Assembly (NCBI GenBank): GCA_021157665.1
Contig: JAGGWE010000018.1
Location: 1-16,221, forward strand
Reading direction: 5' to 3'
From: Sulfurimonas sp.
GTDB lineage: Bacteria; Campylobacterota; Campylobacteria; Campylobacterales; Sulfurimonadaceae
Length of the DNA stretch: 16,221 bases
The notes below the pieces were generated by a model. It was not told where the DNA came from. It did no database searches and worked only from the letters and a program-made list of their open reading frames with translations. A program made the translations under genes and the position numbers. Positions within the stretch are counted from its first letter, which is position 1. Each line of letters begins with the position of its first letter. Shown in pieces: positions 1 to 7,541 of the stretch.

Positions 1-1
1 A

Positions 2-1096
2 AAAATTTCAACTGAATCAATGAGCAAGGCTTATAATAATCTTGATGAAAAACTAAAATCAGCTCTTCATACTGCATACAATAGAATTAAAGTTTATAAT
101 GAAAAACAAAAACAAAAATCTTGGTTTGATGATGAATCAAATGGAACTATTTTAGGCCAAAGAGTGACTCCAGTTGACAGTGCAGGTCTATATATTCCTG
201 GTGGGAAAGCTGCTTATCCATCTTCACTTTTGATGAATGTTATTCCTGCTCAAGTTGCTGGAGTAGAAAATATTATAGTGTGTACACCTGCTCCTGATAA
301 TAAAATAAATGAACTTCTTTTGGCTGCTTGTCATCTTTGTGGGGTTAAACATGTTTATAAAGTTGGTGGTGCATCTGCTATCGCTGCTATGGCTTATTCA
401 ACGGAGAGTATTCCTAAAGTTGATGTTATAACAGGACCTGGAAATATTTTTGTAGCTACTGCTAAAAAAATGGTTTTTGGTGATGTAAATATAGATATGA
501 TAGCAGGACCAAGTGAGATTGGAGTTCTTGCTGATGATTCTGCAAATGCAAATCATTTAGCGATAGATTTACTTTCTCAAGCTGAACATGATGAGATGGC
601 AAGTTCTATTTTAATTACTCCATCACAAAAACTTGCAGATGAAGTGAAAGTAGAAATAGAAAATTGGTTAATTAAGCTTCCTCGTCAAGAGATAGCTAGA
701 AAGTCTATCGAGGAGCGTGGAGCAATTATTGTTACACAAACAATGGAAGAAGCGATTGATTTAATGAATGAGATAGCACCAGAGCATTTAGAGGTTGCAA
801 CTAATTCTCCATTTGAATTATTACCACTTATAAAACATGCAGGAGCAATTTTCTTAGGTCATTATACTCCTGAAGCAATAGGTGATTATGTAGCAGGACC
901 AAACCATACTCTTCCAACAGGTGGGACAGCAAAGTTTTACTCTCCTCTTGGGGTTGAAAATTTTATGAAGAAAACTTCTATAATTTCATTTAGTAAAAAA
1001 GCTATAAATGAAATTGGTGAAGAGTGTGCTTTAATCGCAAAAACAGAAGGTTTAACTGCTCATGAACAATCTGTAAGAGTTAGACTAAATAAGTAA
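2..1096 (+). CDS. hisD: Histidinol dehydrogenase, 5' end cut off by window
   Basis: Catalyses the last two steps of histidine synthesis, oxidising L-histidinol to L-histidine with two NAD+, in the cytoplasm. The reading frame is open from base 2, so the ATG at 20 is internal; residues below are numbered from it. Visible signatures are the PGGKAAYPSS segment (60-69), GPGN (139-142), AGPSE (162-166), the zinc-binding Q187 and H190 in LSQAEHD, the catalytic Glu-His pair in APEHLEV, the Asp of GDYVAGPNHT and the late His of LTAHEQ. Q187/H190 correspond to Q259/H262 of the E. coli enzyme, so about 66 residues lie before the window. The C-terminus is intact. A perfect 12-bp AT inverted repeat follows the stop. 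Family assignment is certain from these motifs; only the start is unseen. Confidence 0.96.
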   Translation, partial: KISTESMSKAYNNLDEKLKSALHTAYNRIKVYNEKQKQKSWFDDESNGTILGQRVTPVDSAGLYIPGGKAAYPSSLLMNVIPAQVAGVENIIVCTPAPDNKINELLLAACHLCGVKHVYKVGGASAIAAMAYSTESIPKVDVITGPGNIFVATAKKMVFGDVNIDMIAGPSEIGVLADDSANANHLAIDLLSQAEHDEMASSILITPSQKLADEVKVEIENWLIKLPRQEIARKSIEERGAIIVTQTMEEAIDLMNEIAPEHLEVATNSPFELLPLIKHAGAIFLGHYTPEAIGDYVAGPNHTLPTGGTAKFYSPLGVENFMKKTSIISFSKKAINEIGEECALIAKTEGLTAHEQSVRVRLNK

Positions 1097-1097
1097 T

Positions 1098-1128
1098 TTT
1101 AATTTATAAGAAAAAATTATAAATTAAA
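1098..1128. terminator. AT-only inverted repeat after hisD
   Basis: Perfect 12-bp arms (1098-1109 and 1117-1128) enclose a 7-base loop, gaaaaaa. The arms contain only A and T, and the downstream T-tract is missing, so termination would be weak. It lies one base after the hisD stop and just before the next promoter. It could be a weak terminator or an mRNA 3'-end protecting stem. Confidence 0.45.
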
Positions 1129-1131
1129 GTG

Positions 1132-1137
1132 TAAAAT
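1132..1137 (+). promoter_or_regulatory. Putative sigma-70 -10 box for the DUF2231 gene
   Basis: TGTAAAAT gives a TG-extended -10 (TAAAAT), 35 bases before the ATG at 1173. No clear -35 is visible, which is normal for this phylum. The predicted transcript would begin inside the inverted repeat at 1135-1169. Confidence 0.45.
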
Positions 1138-1169
1138 ACCTTTATATAGAAATTTAAAATAAAGGTATT
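1135..1169 (+). promoter_or_regulatory. Hairpin covering the DUF2231 ribosome binding site
   Basis: Perfect 10-bp inverted repeat: aataccttta at 1135-1144 and taaaggtatt at 1160-1169, with a 15-base loop. The right arm contains the AAAGG Shine-Dalgarno (1161-1165) of the next gene, so a transcript including both arms could hide its ribosome binding site. If transcription starts within the left arm, as the -10 position suggests, the repeat may instead act at DNA level. Confidence 0.4.
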
Positions 1170-1172
1170 CTT

Positions 1173-1646
1173 ATGTTACATCCAGCTTCAATACACTTTG
1201 CTATAGTAATTCCACTACTCTCTTTAGTTTTAGGTATCGCTTATTTATTTAAACCAAGTGAACTTATGTCAAAAATTTCAACTCGCTTTATGCTTTTTGG
1301 AGCAATATTCTTAACAGTTGCCTTTTTTACAGGTAAATCAGATGCTTCTGAAGTTTATCCTCTTTTATCAAGTGATGCTCAACTGCTTCTCAAAGAACAT
1401 AAAAATTTAGCACTCTATTTAGTTCTTGGCATGTGGTTAGCAACTGTAATTAAAATGTTTGCTTGTATTAAAAAGATTATAAAAATTGAAATTTTTGCAA
1501 TTGTTTTAGTAGGATTTTTATCAGTTGGAATTTTATATCAAGGAAAAATGGGTGGAGAATTAACATATACTTATGGTGCGAATGTAGTTCAATATTCAGA
1601 TGGAATGGATTGTTTAGATGATCCAGAAGAATTTCTTGAGGAGTAA
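1173..1646 (+). CDS. DUF2231-type four-helix membrane protein
   Basis: Inner-membrane protein of 157 aa with four hydrophobic segments at about 9-26, 39-53, 78-98 and 105-123. The N-terminus has HPASIHFA and after the last helix comes GGELTYTYG; an early HPxxxHF motif and a GGxLxYxxG motif are what I know of the DUF2231 family. The tail is acidic (DCLDDPEEFLEE). Biochemical role is unknown; relatives are often found near redox or haem proteins, but nothing here shows that. The start has AAAGG seven bases upstream. It is monocistronic in appearance, with its own -10 upstream and a hairpin over its stop codon. Family assignment rests on memory of the motif, so moderate. Confidence 0.7.
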   Translation: MLHPASIHFAIVIPLLSLVLGIAYLFKPSELMSKISTRFMLFGAIFLTVAFFTGKSDASEVYPLLSSDAQLLLKEHKNLALYLVLGMWLATVIKMFACIKKIIKIEIFAIVLVGFLSVGILYQGKMGGELTYTYGANVVQYSDGMDCLDDPEEFLEE

Positions 1647-1668
1647 GAAAAGCAAAGCTTTTCTACTC
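1641..1668. terminator. Bidirectional hairpin between convergent genes
   Basis: gagtaagaaaagc (1641-1653) pairs with gcttttctactc (1657-1668) with a single bulged A, giving a 12-bp stem and an AAA loop. It includes the stop codon of the DUF2231 gene and lies 10 bases before the end of the convergent minus-strand gene. Its position suits a shared terminator, although neither side has a long T-run. Confidence 0.55.
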
Positions 1669-1678
1669 TTGGAGTTAT

Positions 1679-2299
1679 TTATAAACAGTTGAAAAATTTT
1701 GCTGCTTCCTCTTGGTCATCATCTAAGTCATTTTTATCAAAATCTTCATCATTATCAAGTTTCTCTTTGGCAATGTTTTGGCAGTATTCAAACATGATTT
1801 TCTCGGCATGTGGGTTATCACTTAAAAAACCAAGTCCACTGAACTGATAAGGTTCTTCTTGCTCGATACAAAGTATAGTTCCCTCACATTTTTCCTCTAA
1901 AAGTTCAACTAAAGTTCTATAGCTAAGATTAAACTCTGTTATTTGCCAACCAATATCTTCTAATTTTTTATTTGAGAACTCTGCAACACCATCTGCTGTT
2001 GTATCATCATAAGAGGCTCTTTGTGTGTTGATAGATATAAGTTCTTGCCAGTTTGAAAATGCTTTTATAAGAACTCTATTTTTATCATCAACAACTTGAT
2101 AATTTTTACCTAATACTTTAGTAAAATCTTCTACTATTTCAGGTTTACCTTGATAGATGAAAATTTCATTATCATTAAATGGTTCATAAATTATATCTCC
2201 ATTAATATTTATACCAAAAAGCTTAGCAGAGTTGGTGGCTTGAAGTAAAGATGACTTGTCTGCGATTATTATTTCTTTAAATAGATTAAATTTTTTCAT
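1679..2299 (-). CDS. Conserved-looking hypothetical protein, 206 aa
   Basis: I do not recognise this protein. It appears cytoplasmic: no signal peptide or membrane segment. The N-terminal part alternates short beta- and helix-like stretches (MKKFNLFKEIIIADKSS; GININGDIIYEPF), and the C-terminal 35 residues are rich in Asp and Glu with a short FFNCL end. Coding is supported by sustained codon structure over 206 codons, an ATG preceded by AAGG on the minus strand, and a TATAAT -10 about 24 bases upstream. It is divergent from ilvC, with both promoters packed between 2320 and 2360, so regulation of the pair may interact. Nothing in the sequence ties it functionally to branched-chain amino acid synthesis. 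Confidence 0.75.
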   Translation of the reverse strand: MKKFNLFKEIIIADKSSLLQATNSAKLFGININGDIIYEPFNDNEIFIYQGKPEIVEDFTKVLGKNYQVVDDKNRVLIKAFSNWQELISINTQRASYDDTTADGVAEFSNKKLEDIGWQITEFNLSYRTLVELLEEKCEGTILCIEQEEPYQFSGLGFLSDNPHAEKIMFEYCQNIAKEKLDNDEDFDKNDLDDDQEEAAKFFNCL

Positions 2300-2322
2300 T
2301 ATTTTTCCTTTTTATTGATGAC

Positions 2323-2328
2323 ATTATA
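2323..2328 (-). promoter_or_regulatory. Putative -10 for the 206-aa minus-strand gene
   Basis: On the minus strand this reads TATAAT in the context CTTTTATAATG, 23 bases before the start codon, with AAGG in between. It lies only 21 bases from the oppositely oriented ilvC -10. Confidence 0.55.
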
Positions 2329-2349
2329 AAAGTTTTTGCTTTATTTTAG

Positions 2350-2355
2350 TATAAT
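2350..2355 (+). promoter_or_regulatory. Putative -10 for ilvC
   Basis: TATAAT in the context TTTTAGTATAATG, preceded by a T-rich stretch, typical of Campylobacterota housekeeping promoters. It predicts a leader of about 40 bases. That leader holds the palindrome tttaagcttaaa (2375-2386), and gcttaaa can also pair with tttaagc at 2367-2373. Confidence 0.65.
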
Positions 2356-2403
2356 GCCGAAAATTATTTAAGCGTTTAAGCTTAAAATTATCAAGGAATG
2401 ACA

Positions 2404-3426
2404 ATGGCATTAAATGTTTATTATGACAAAGACACAAGTTTAGACCTAATCAAAAGCAAAAAAGTTGCAATGATTGGTTTCGGTTCTCAAGGACACGCAC
2501 ACGCAGAAAACTTAAGAGATTCTGGTGTTGAAGTATGTGTTGGACTTCGTAAAGGTGGTTCTTCATGGGCTAAAGCTGAAGCTAAAAACTTTGAAGTTCT
2601 TACTATCGCTGAAGCTACTGCATGTTCTGATGTTGTAATGATTCTTCTTCCAGATGAAAATCAAGCTGAAATTTATGCAAATGAAATCGCTCCAAACTTA
2701 AAAGATGGTGCTACTATCGCTTTTGGTCACGGTTTTAACATCCACTATGGTCGTGTTAATCCAGCGAAGAACATCAATGTTACCATGATTGCTCCAAAAG
2801 CTCCAGGACATACTGTTCGTTCTGAATTTGTTCGTGGTGGTGGTATTCCAGATTTAATCGCTGTTGGTCAAAATCCTTCAGGAACTACTAAAGAGTTAGC
2901 TCTTTCTTATGCTTCTGCTATTGGTGGTGGTCGTACTGCAATTATTGAAACTACCTTTAAAGATGAAACTGAAACAGATTTATTTGGAGAACAAGCAGTT
3001 CTTTGTGGTGGTGCAACTGCATTAGTTCAAGCTGGTTTTGAGACTTTAACTGAAGCTGGTTATGCTCCTGAACTTGCATACTTTGAGTGTCTTCATGAAC
3101 TTAAACTAATCGTTGATTTAATGTTTGAGGGTGGTATTGCTGATATGAGATACTCAATCTCTAACACTGCTGAGTATGGTGATTATGTTTCTGGTAAGCG
3201 TGTTATTAATGATGAGTCAAAACAAGCTATGAGAGATATTCTTACTGAGATTCAAGATGGTAGATTTGCAAAAGACTTCATTCTTGAAGGTCAAGCAGGT
3301 TATCCTCGTATGAATGCTGAGCGTTCAAATGACAAGGTTAAACTTATCACTCAAACTGGTAACAAACTTCGTGAAATGATGCCATGGATTGGTTCTAACA
3401 AAATCGTTAATCAAGATACAAACTAG
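2404..3426 (+). CDS. ilvC: Ketol-acid reductoisomerase, class I
   Basis: Converts 2-acetolactate or 2-aceto-2-hydroxybutyrate to the dihydroxy acid using NADPH and Mg2+, the second common step of valine/isoleucine synthesis. The N-terminal Rossmann motif is GFGSQGHAHAENL, followed by PDENQAEIY and GHGFNIHYG; the C-terminal helical domain has the Mg-binding Asp and Glu in ETDLFGEQ and further Glu residues in YFECLHELK. The short length (340 aa, no duplicated domain) is class I. I prefer ATG 2404 over ATG 2398: AAGGA at 2393-2397 touches the first ATG but sits six bases from the second, and proteins of this family start MALNVYYDKD. The Campylobacter jejuni order ilvC next to rnr-holA, as I remember it, is preserved here. 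Confidence 0.97.
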   Translation: MALNVYYDKDTSLDLIKSKKVAMIGFGSQGHAHAENLRDSGVEVCVGLRKGGSSWAKAEAKNFEVLTIAEATACSDVVMILLPDENQAEIYANEIAPNLKDGATIAFGHGFNIHYGRVNPAKNINVTMIAPKAPGHTVRSEFVRGGGIPDLIAVGQNPSGTTKELALSYASAIGGGRTAIIETTFKDETETDLFGEQAVLCGGATALVQAGFETLTEAGYAPELAYFECLHELKLIVDLMFEGGIADMRYSISNTAEYGDYVSGKRVINDESKQAMRDILTEIQDGRFAKDFILEGQAGYPRMNAERSNDKVKLITQTGNKLREMMPWIGSNKIVNQDTN

Positions 3427-3443
3427 TATTTAATTATTTATGG

Positions 3444-3449
3444 TATAAT
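3444..3449 (+). promoter_or_regulatory. -10 box directly after ilvC
   Basis: Perfect TATAAT (context ATGGTATAATTTTGG) 18 bases after the ilvC stop, with no open reading frame of note before the terminator at 3515-3550. It would start a transcript at about 3456. Confidence 0.6.
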
Positions 3450-3455
3450 TTTGGT

Positions 3456-3550
3456 GTATTAGAAACACAACATGCTTTCTCTGTTGAGTTGATTACTTAG
3501 CATATCGCACTGAGGCCTAGCTACTTTTTTGGTAGCTAGGCTTTTTTTTT
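3456..3550 (+). ncRNA. Candidate small RNA between ilvC and holA, unnamed
   Basis: About 95 bases bounded by a perfect TATAAT and a strong intrinsic terminator, with no credible protein. Inside, caaca/tgttg can form a 5-bp stem around tgctttctc, or atgct (3472-3476) can pair with agcat (3499-3503), and the terminator stem carries a U-rich seven-base loop. I do not recognise it as SRP RNA, 6S RNA or tmRNA. The alternative is that this is simply the ilvC 3' UTR with a decoy -10. Both may hold, as a 3'-derived RNA. The exact 5' end is inferred from the -10 position. Confidence 0.45.
3515..3550 (+). terminator. Strong rho-independent terminator
   Basis: Perfect 10-bp GC-containing stem, gcctagctac (3515-3524) and gtagctaggc (3532-3541), a 7-base loop ttttttg, then nine T (3542-3550). 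It is the clearest terminator in the window and ends ilvC and/or the putative small RNA. Confidence 0.92.
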
Positions 3551-3624
3551 GTCAAAAAATTGTGGGTAGCGTTGGGTGGGAGTGCTATATATAGGACAAA
3601 GGATGTTGCTTAAGTTTCTAGTAG

Positions 3625-3667
3625 TGATACTTATAATTGGGTATTTTACTCAATTATATTAGTATCA
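3625..3667. repeat. Long hairpin in the ilvC-holA spacer
   Basis: tgatact+tataattg (3625-3639) pairs with caattata+tt+agtatca (3651-3667): 15 base pairs interrupted only by a bulged TT, loop of 11. It sits right beside the holA-side terminator and together they cover most of the spacer. Role unknown; on the minus strand it would be the far 3' end of the holA transcript. Confidence 0.55.
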
Positions 3668-3693
3668 TAAAAGGGTCTAATCAGCCCTTTTAT
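3667..3693 (-). terminator. Terminator of the HDOD-rnr-holA operon, possibly bidirectional
   Basis: ataaaaggg (3667-3675) and cccttttat (3685-3693) form a perfect 9-bp stem around a 9-base loop, with A/T tracts on both sides. It lies 22 bases past the holA stop on the minus strand, where it ends a three-gene operon. Confidence 0.65.
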
Positions 3694-3715
3694 CTATCTT
3701 CAAAATTTTAAATTT

Positions 3716-4684
3716 TTATATTAATTTCTGAATCCGAATCAAAGTAGAAAGTAAAATTGCATTTTTATCTACATTTGAACTTTTCATTTTAAGTTCACTA
3801 TTTAGTAATAATTCTTGCAATTTATAATAAATATTTGGTTTAAATTTTAGTGACATTGCAGCTTTTTCATCGACTACAAATTTTGGAGCAGGGTATCCTA
3901 GTATCTCTAGGGCATTTGGTGTGCCGTTTACTCTTATGTAAATGTTAAACATATAAAGTTGTGTTAAATAAGAGGTTATTGCTGTTATTACTCTTATTTC
4001 ATCCTCTCCATGTTCTAAAATATTTGTTAAGTCCTCTTTAAAATCTTTTTTATTTAAGAGTTTTTTTATCAAATCATCTATGCTTATTTCAGCTAATCCA
4101 AATACTAAGTTTTCTATATCTTTTGTTGTTATTTCTCTATCATAGACTCTAAACTTATCCATCTCATTACAGGCTAAGGCTACATTTCCATTATGGATAT
4201 TTAAAAGATGTGAAATTGAGTATTTATCAATATTTACATTTTTTTCTCTTGCAACTTGAAGGACTATGTTTTGTGCTTCATAATCTTTTGGATTGAAAAA
4301 TCTAACACTCATTGTTGATGATTTATTGAAAGTTTTTTTATTGTTATAAGTTTTATGGTCACTTCCATAGTAGGCATAAATAAATACATTGTCAGAATTT
4401 TTTTCACAAAACTCTATTAAAATATCTAACTCTTTTTTTGGAACTTTTTTTTCACTTTTTATGATTAAAATATTTCTATCGCCAAAAAGAGAGGCTTGAG
4501 AGAGATGTGCTTTTGCAGAGTTAAAGTTATACTCATCATGGTAAAAAGCTAAAATCGAAGAATCTTCTATATTTGTTAACATTTTTGTGTACATATCTAT
4601 AAGAAAATTAGACTCTCCAAAAAATACAAAACTATTTGAAATCTTGCCACTTTTTATAGCGTTGTCTAACTCATTTTTATACAT
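3716..4684 (-). CDS. holA: DNA polymerase III subunit delta
   Basis: The delta subunit of the clamp loader, which opens the beta sliding clamp during DNA replication. The protein is 322 aa, the usual size for Campylobacterota HolA. The N-terminus (SNSFVFFGESNFLID) matches the HolA pattern of a short strand followed by G-E-x-x-F-L; the middle contains the helical collar-type region and LNIHNGNVALACNEMDKF, the N-rich helix typical of HolA domain II. As in this family, no Walker A lysine motif is present. Its ATG lies inside the end of rnr (8-base overlap, 4677-4684), so translation is probably coupled to rnr; the upstream GAAAAAG is only a weak ribosome site. Last gene of the operon, followed by a hairpin terminator. 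Confidence 0.88.
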   Translation of the reverse strand: MYKNELDNAIKSGKISNSFVFFGESNFLIDMYTKMLTNIEDSSILAFYHDEYNFNSAKAHLSQASLFGDRNILIIKSEKKVPKKELDILIEFCEKNSDNVFIYAYYGSDHKTYNNKKTFNKSSTMSVRFFNPKDYEAQNIVLQVAREKNVNIDKYSISHLLNIHNGNVALACNEMDKFRVYDREITTKDIENLVFGLAEISIDDLIKKLLNKKDFKEDLTNILEHGEDEIRVITAITSYLTQLYMFNIYIRVNGTPNALEILGYPAPKFVVDEKAAMSLKFKPNIYYKLQELLLNSELKMKSSNVDKNAILLSTLIRIQKLI

Positions 4685-6623
4685 CTTTTTCTATTTTTGA
4701 TACTACTGAAGCAAATATTTTAGCTTTTGCAATATCAACCTTATCTATTTTAACAATCACATCTTCAAAAAGAATAATATCTCCAGTTGAAGTGATATTT
4801 AATCTTGCTCCCTCTATCTCATCTCTTAGTTCTGCTTTTATCTCTGGCTCTGTCGCAGATATTCTAGCTTTGAACTCTTTGTTTAAGTTATTGTTAGCCC
4901 ATCTTGCAAATTTTCTTTGCTGGAACTCAACTTCGATTGTACTTGCTTCTCTCTCTTTTTCACTGATAGTCATACTAAGTGCTTCTATGTTTCGTAGTAC
5001 ATAAGAACCTTCTTCTGTGTCGTTATTATTGATAGCTTTTAAAAGTCTGTGAACGATTAAATCAGAGTAACGACGAATCGGTGAAGTAAAATGAGTATAA
5101 GCTTCAAACCCAAGTCCAAAATGCCCAGAGTTAAGAGGTGCATATCTCGCTTGCATTTGTGAACGGATGATTAGGGTATCAACTTCAGATTCCAAATCCA
5201 TATCTCTAGCTTGTTTTTGAATCTCTGTAATAGTCTCTTTAAGAGAGTTTTTAATATCAATAAACATTCCAATACCTGCTAACTCTTGATAAAGAATTTG
5301 AAGTTTCATCTGAGATGGTGGCTCATGGATTCTAAAAATTCCTCTATCAAATTGTGCTGCTGCTTCTTTGTTCGCTAAAAGCATACAGTCTTCGATGATA
5401 GCATGAGATGGTGTTTCCTCTGCATGGGATGTAGATTCTAAGTTTGCATTTTTATCTATTTTCATCTCTAATTCAGTTGAGTGAAAGTCATAACCGATTT
5501 TTAATCTTTTTTCTTTAAGTTTATCTGTTACTACTCTTAGTTTTGTGATGTAATTAAATATCTCTTGTTCTTTAGGATTTTTAGCTTTTAATTCACCCTC
5601 AAAATAAGCATCAATCTCTTCATAATTAAATCTTCTATCTGAATGGATTATAGCTTCATAAACTTTTGACTTTACAACTTCTAAAGAGTTTAAATCTAGT
5701 TTCATCTCAAATACATATGAAAGTCTATCTACATGAGCTTGAAGGGAACAAAGTGTCTCACTAAGTTGTCTTGGTAACATAGGGATAGAGCGATGAGGAA
5801 GATAGATAGAAAAACTTCTATATATAGCTTCATTATCTAAAGCTCCAAAAGGTTTTACATATTCACTTACATCTGCGATAGCCACATAAAGAGTTGTGTT
5901 TTCATCATCCCAATAAATTGCATCATCATAATCTTTTGCAGTTACAGGGTCGATAGTACAAAATGGAAGTTTTCTTAAGTCTTTTCTCTTTGGATACTTT
6001 GAAGCATCAACAGGCTTAAAAGATGAAGCAATCTCTAAAACCTCTGGTTCAAACTCATCATGCTTGTTAAACTGAGCCAATACAATTTTTTCATCAACTT
6101 TTGGATCACTTATATTTCCAAGTTTTTCCATGATTGTATAAGTTGTATTGTCAATTTTAAAAACATCACCTTCGGCATGTGCATTTAATTCATCAGGTGT
6201 TATCTCTACGCCAGTTGGATAGTCTGTTTTTAAATCAACTAAAGATTTATTTCCATCTTTAATGATTATATAACTAATGCTATAGCTGACTGCACGACCA
6301 ACAACTTCAACTATTTTTGCAGATGGAGTTCCCTTTTTCCCAAGTAATCTTTGTGAAATGACTAAATCACCCTCTTTAGCATCAGCTAAATCACCATCAC
6401 CAATAAATAGATCACGAGTTAGTTCACCGATGACATTCAAATAAGCTGTATTATTTTGAACAAGACCTAATGTTCCTGCTCTATATTTAGAATTGAACTT
6501 ATAGATATTATTTTTATGAGTTAGATATTTTTTTTGTATGAAGTTATCAACATGTATTCTTTCATCAAGAGTAATGTCTTGCTCACTCAAACCAAGAGTG
6601 AGCCTTATAAGTAGAGATTTCAA
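4677..6623 (-). CDS. rnr: Ribonuclease R (RNB-domain 3'-5' exoribonuclease)
   Basis: Processive 3'-5' exoribonuclease that degrades structured RNA in the cytoplasm. Of its 648 aa, the first 210 hold OB/cold-shock-like RNA-binding sequence; the RNB catalytic domain follows with IDPVTAKDYDDAIYW, whose Asp225, 231, 233 and 234 bind magnesium, and the second signature HFTSPIRRYSDLIVHRLL near 511-528. The final 80 residues look like a divergent S1 domain; a Lys-rich tail like that of E. coli RNase R is absent, as I expect for the short (about 645 aa) Campylobacterota version. The start is TTG, 8 bases after the HDOD stop; an in-frame TAA lies two codons upstream and no in-frame ATG exists before residue 165. 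No good Shine-Dalgarno is visible, so coupling to the HDOD gene is likely. Confidence 0.93.
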   Translation of the reverse strand: MKSLLIRLTLGLSEQDITLDERIHVDNFIQKKYLTHKNNIYKFNSKYRAGTLGLVQNNTAYLNVIGELTRDLFIGDGDLADAKEGDLVISQRLLGKKGTPSAKIVEVVGRAVSYSISYIIIKDGNKSLVDLKTDYPTGVEITPDELNAHAEGDVFKIDNTTYTIMEKLGNISDPKVDEKIVLAQFNKHDEFEPEVLEIASSFKPVDASKYPKRKDLRKLPFCTIDPVTAKDYDDAIYWDDENTTLYVAIADVSEYVKPFGALDNEAIYRSFSIYLPHRSIPMLPRQLSETLCSLQAHVDRLSYVFEMKLDLNSLEVVKSKVYEAIIHSDRRFNYEEIDAYFEGELKAKNPKEQEIFNYITKLRVVTDKLKEKRLKIGYDFHSTELEMKIDKNANLESTSHAEETPSHAIIEDCMLLANKEAAAQFDRGIFRIHEPPSQMKLQILYQELAGIGMFIDIKNSLKETITEIQKQARDMDLESEVDTLIIRSQMQARYAPLNSGHFGLGFEAYTHFTSPIRRYSDLIVHRLLKAINNNDTEEGSYVLRNIEALSMTISEKEREASTIEVEFQQRKFARWANNNLNKEFKARISATEPEIKAELRDEIEGARLNITSTGDIILFEDVIVKIDKVDIAKAKIFASVVSKIEKDV

Positions 6624-6631
6624 ATTTTATA

Positions 6632-7432
6632 TTATTTAATGTTTTCTATAGCAGTTTCGAATGTTTCTAAATTAAGGTCATATTTTGAAATAACCTCTTT
6701 AGCATCTTCAATACTAGCATCAGTAACTACTCCATTGATTGGTACAGCAACACGAACAGCCATTAAAATTGCAGCAGCTCTTTTATCTTTTTCTTCAGCT
6801 TTTTCTGGACTCATACAGTTACCTATTACATCAACAAGTCCCTCTTCAAATTTCCACTGAGAAAAGATAGTAGTAGATACTTCAGGAGTATCAGCACCAA
6901 CAACTTGTCTTTCTGCTTCTTCAACATTACCAAGTGTAGCTAGTGCATCACGGAACTCTTCTTGTTTTCCATCAGAAATAACTTGTTGAGCGATTAAAAC
7001 TTTACCAATCTCAACAAGAAATGCAGCTGGGGATAAAACACCAAGAAGTTTATTCTCTTTTCTGATACACCAAGAAATTACAAGTGCATGTTGTTTTTTA
7101 GATAATGCAGAGAACATATCGTTGTTAATTCCATAAGGAGATAAATCAAGTGAAAAACATTTTTTAACGATAGAAGCTAGTGCAAAACCACGAACTGTAC
7201 CCATACCAAATAGACCAACAGCTTGGCTTATTGCGTTAATTTCACGAGAAAATCCATAAAGTGGAGAGTTAGCCGCTTTTAAAATATCGGCAGTTAACAG
7301 AGGATCTTTTTCTAAAATTTTAACCATATCATTAAAGCTGCTATCTGGATCTTGGTAAACGGCTTCTATCTGCATAGCAGACTCTGGAAGTGGTGGAAGT
7401 TGCTTAATTTTTTTTAGTATATCTTCAGTCAT
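6632..7432 (-). CDS. HDOD domain protein
   Basis: A stand-alone HDOD protein (266 aa), a non-catalytic relative of HD phosphohydrolases, usually linked to signalling or stress control. The signature is clear: LPPLPESAMQI (12-22), then DPLLTADILKAANSPLYGF (43-61), then the I..I.QAVGLFGMGTVRGFAL stretch. The later part is helical and diverges; I see no GGDEF, EAL or response-regulator domain. It is the first gene of the minus-strand operon with rnr and holA, behind a TATAAT at 7465-7470 and a GAGAGAG ribosome site. No function in RNA or replication can be claimed beyond co-transcription. The domain call is firm and the role is open. Confidence 0.9.
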   Translation of the reverse strand: MTEDILKKIKQLPPLPESAMQIEAVYQDPDSSFNDMVKILEKDPLLTADILKAANSPLYGFSREINAISQAVGLFGMGTVRGFALASIVKKCFSLDLSPYGINNDMFSALSKKQHALVISWCIRKENKLLGVLSPAAFLVEIGKVLIAQQVISDGKQEEFRDALATLGNVEEAERQVVGADTPEVSTTIFSQWKFEEGLVDVIGNCMSPEKAEEKDKRAAAILMAVRVAVPINGVVTDASIEDAKEVISKYDLNLETFETAIENIK

Positions 7433-7464
7433 ATTTCTCTCTCTCTTTAATTTTATATTCTCTA

Positions 7465-7470
7465 ATTATA
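7465..7470 (-). promoter_or_regulatory. -10 box of the HDOD-rnr-holA operon
   Basis: Minus strand reads TACTATAATTAG, a perfect TATAAT, 32 bases before the HDOD start codon. Confidence 0.65.
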
Positions 7471-7541
7471 GTACATAGAGATAAATCAATACTGAATATT
7501 TACAAAAAAATGTTATTATTTTTACAAATTTTACAAATAGT

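Noticed and set aside
2398..2403. Upstream ATG of ilvC
   Set aside because: Directly touches the AAGGA ribosome site, leaving no spacing; ATG 2404 fits better.
4792..5004. Plus-strand frame inside rnr
   Set aside because: Shadow of rnr in AT-rich DNA; no start signal or recognisable protein.
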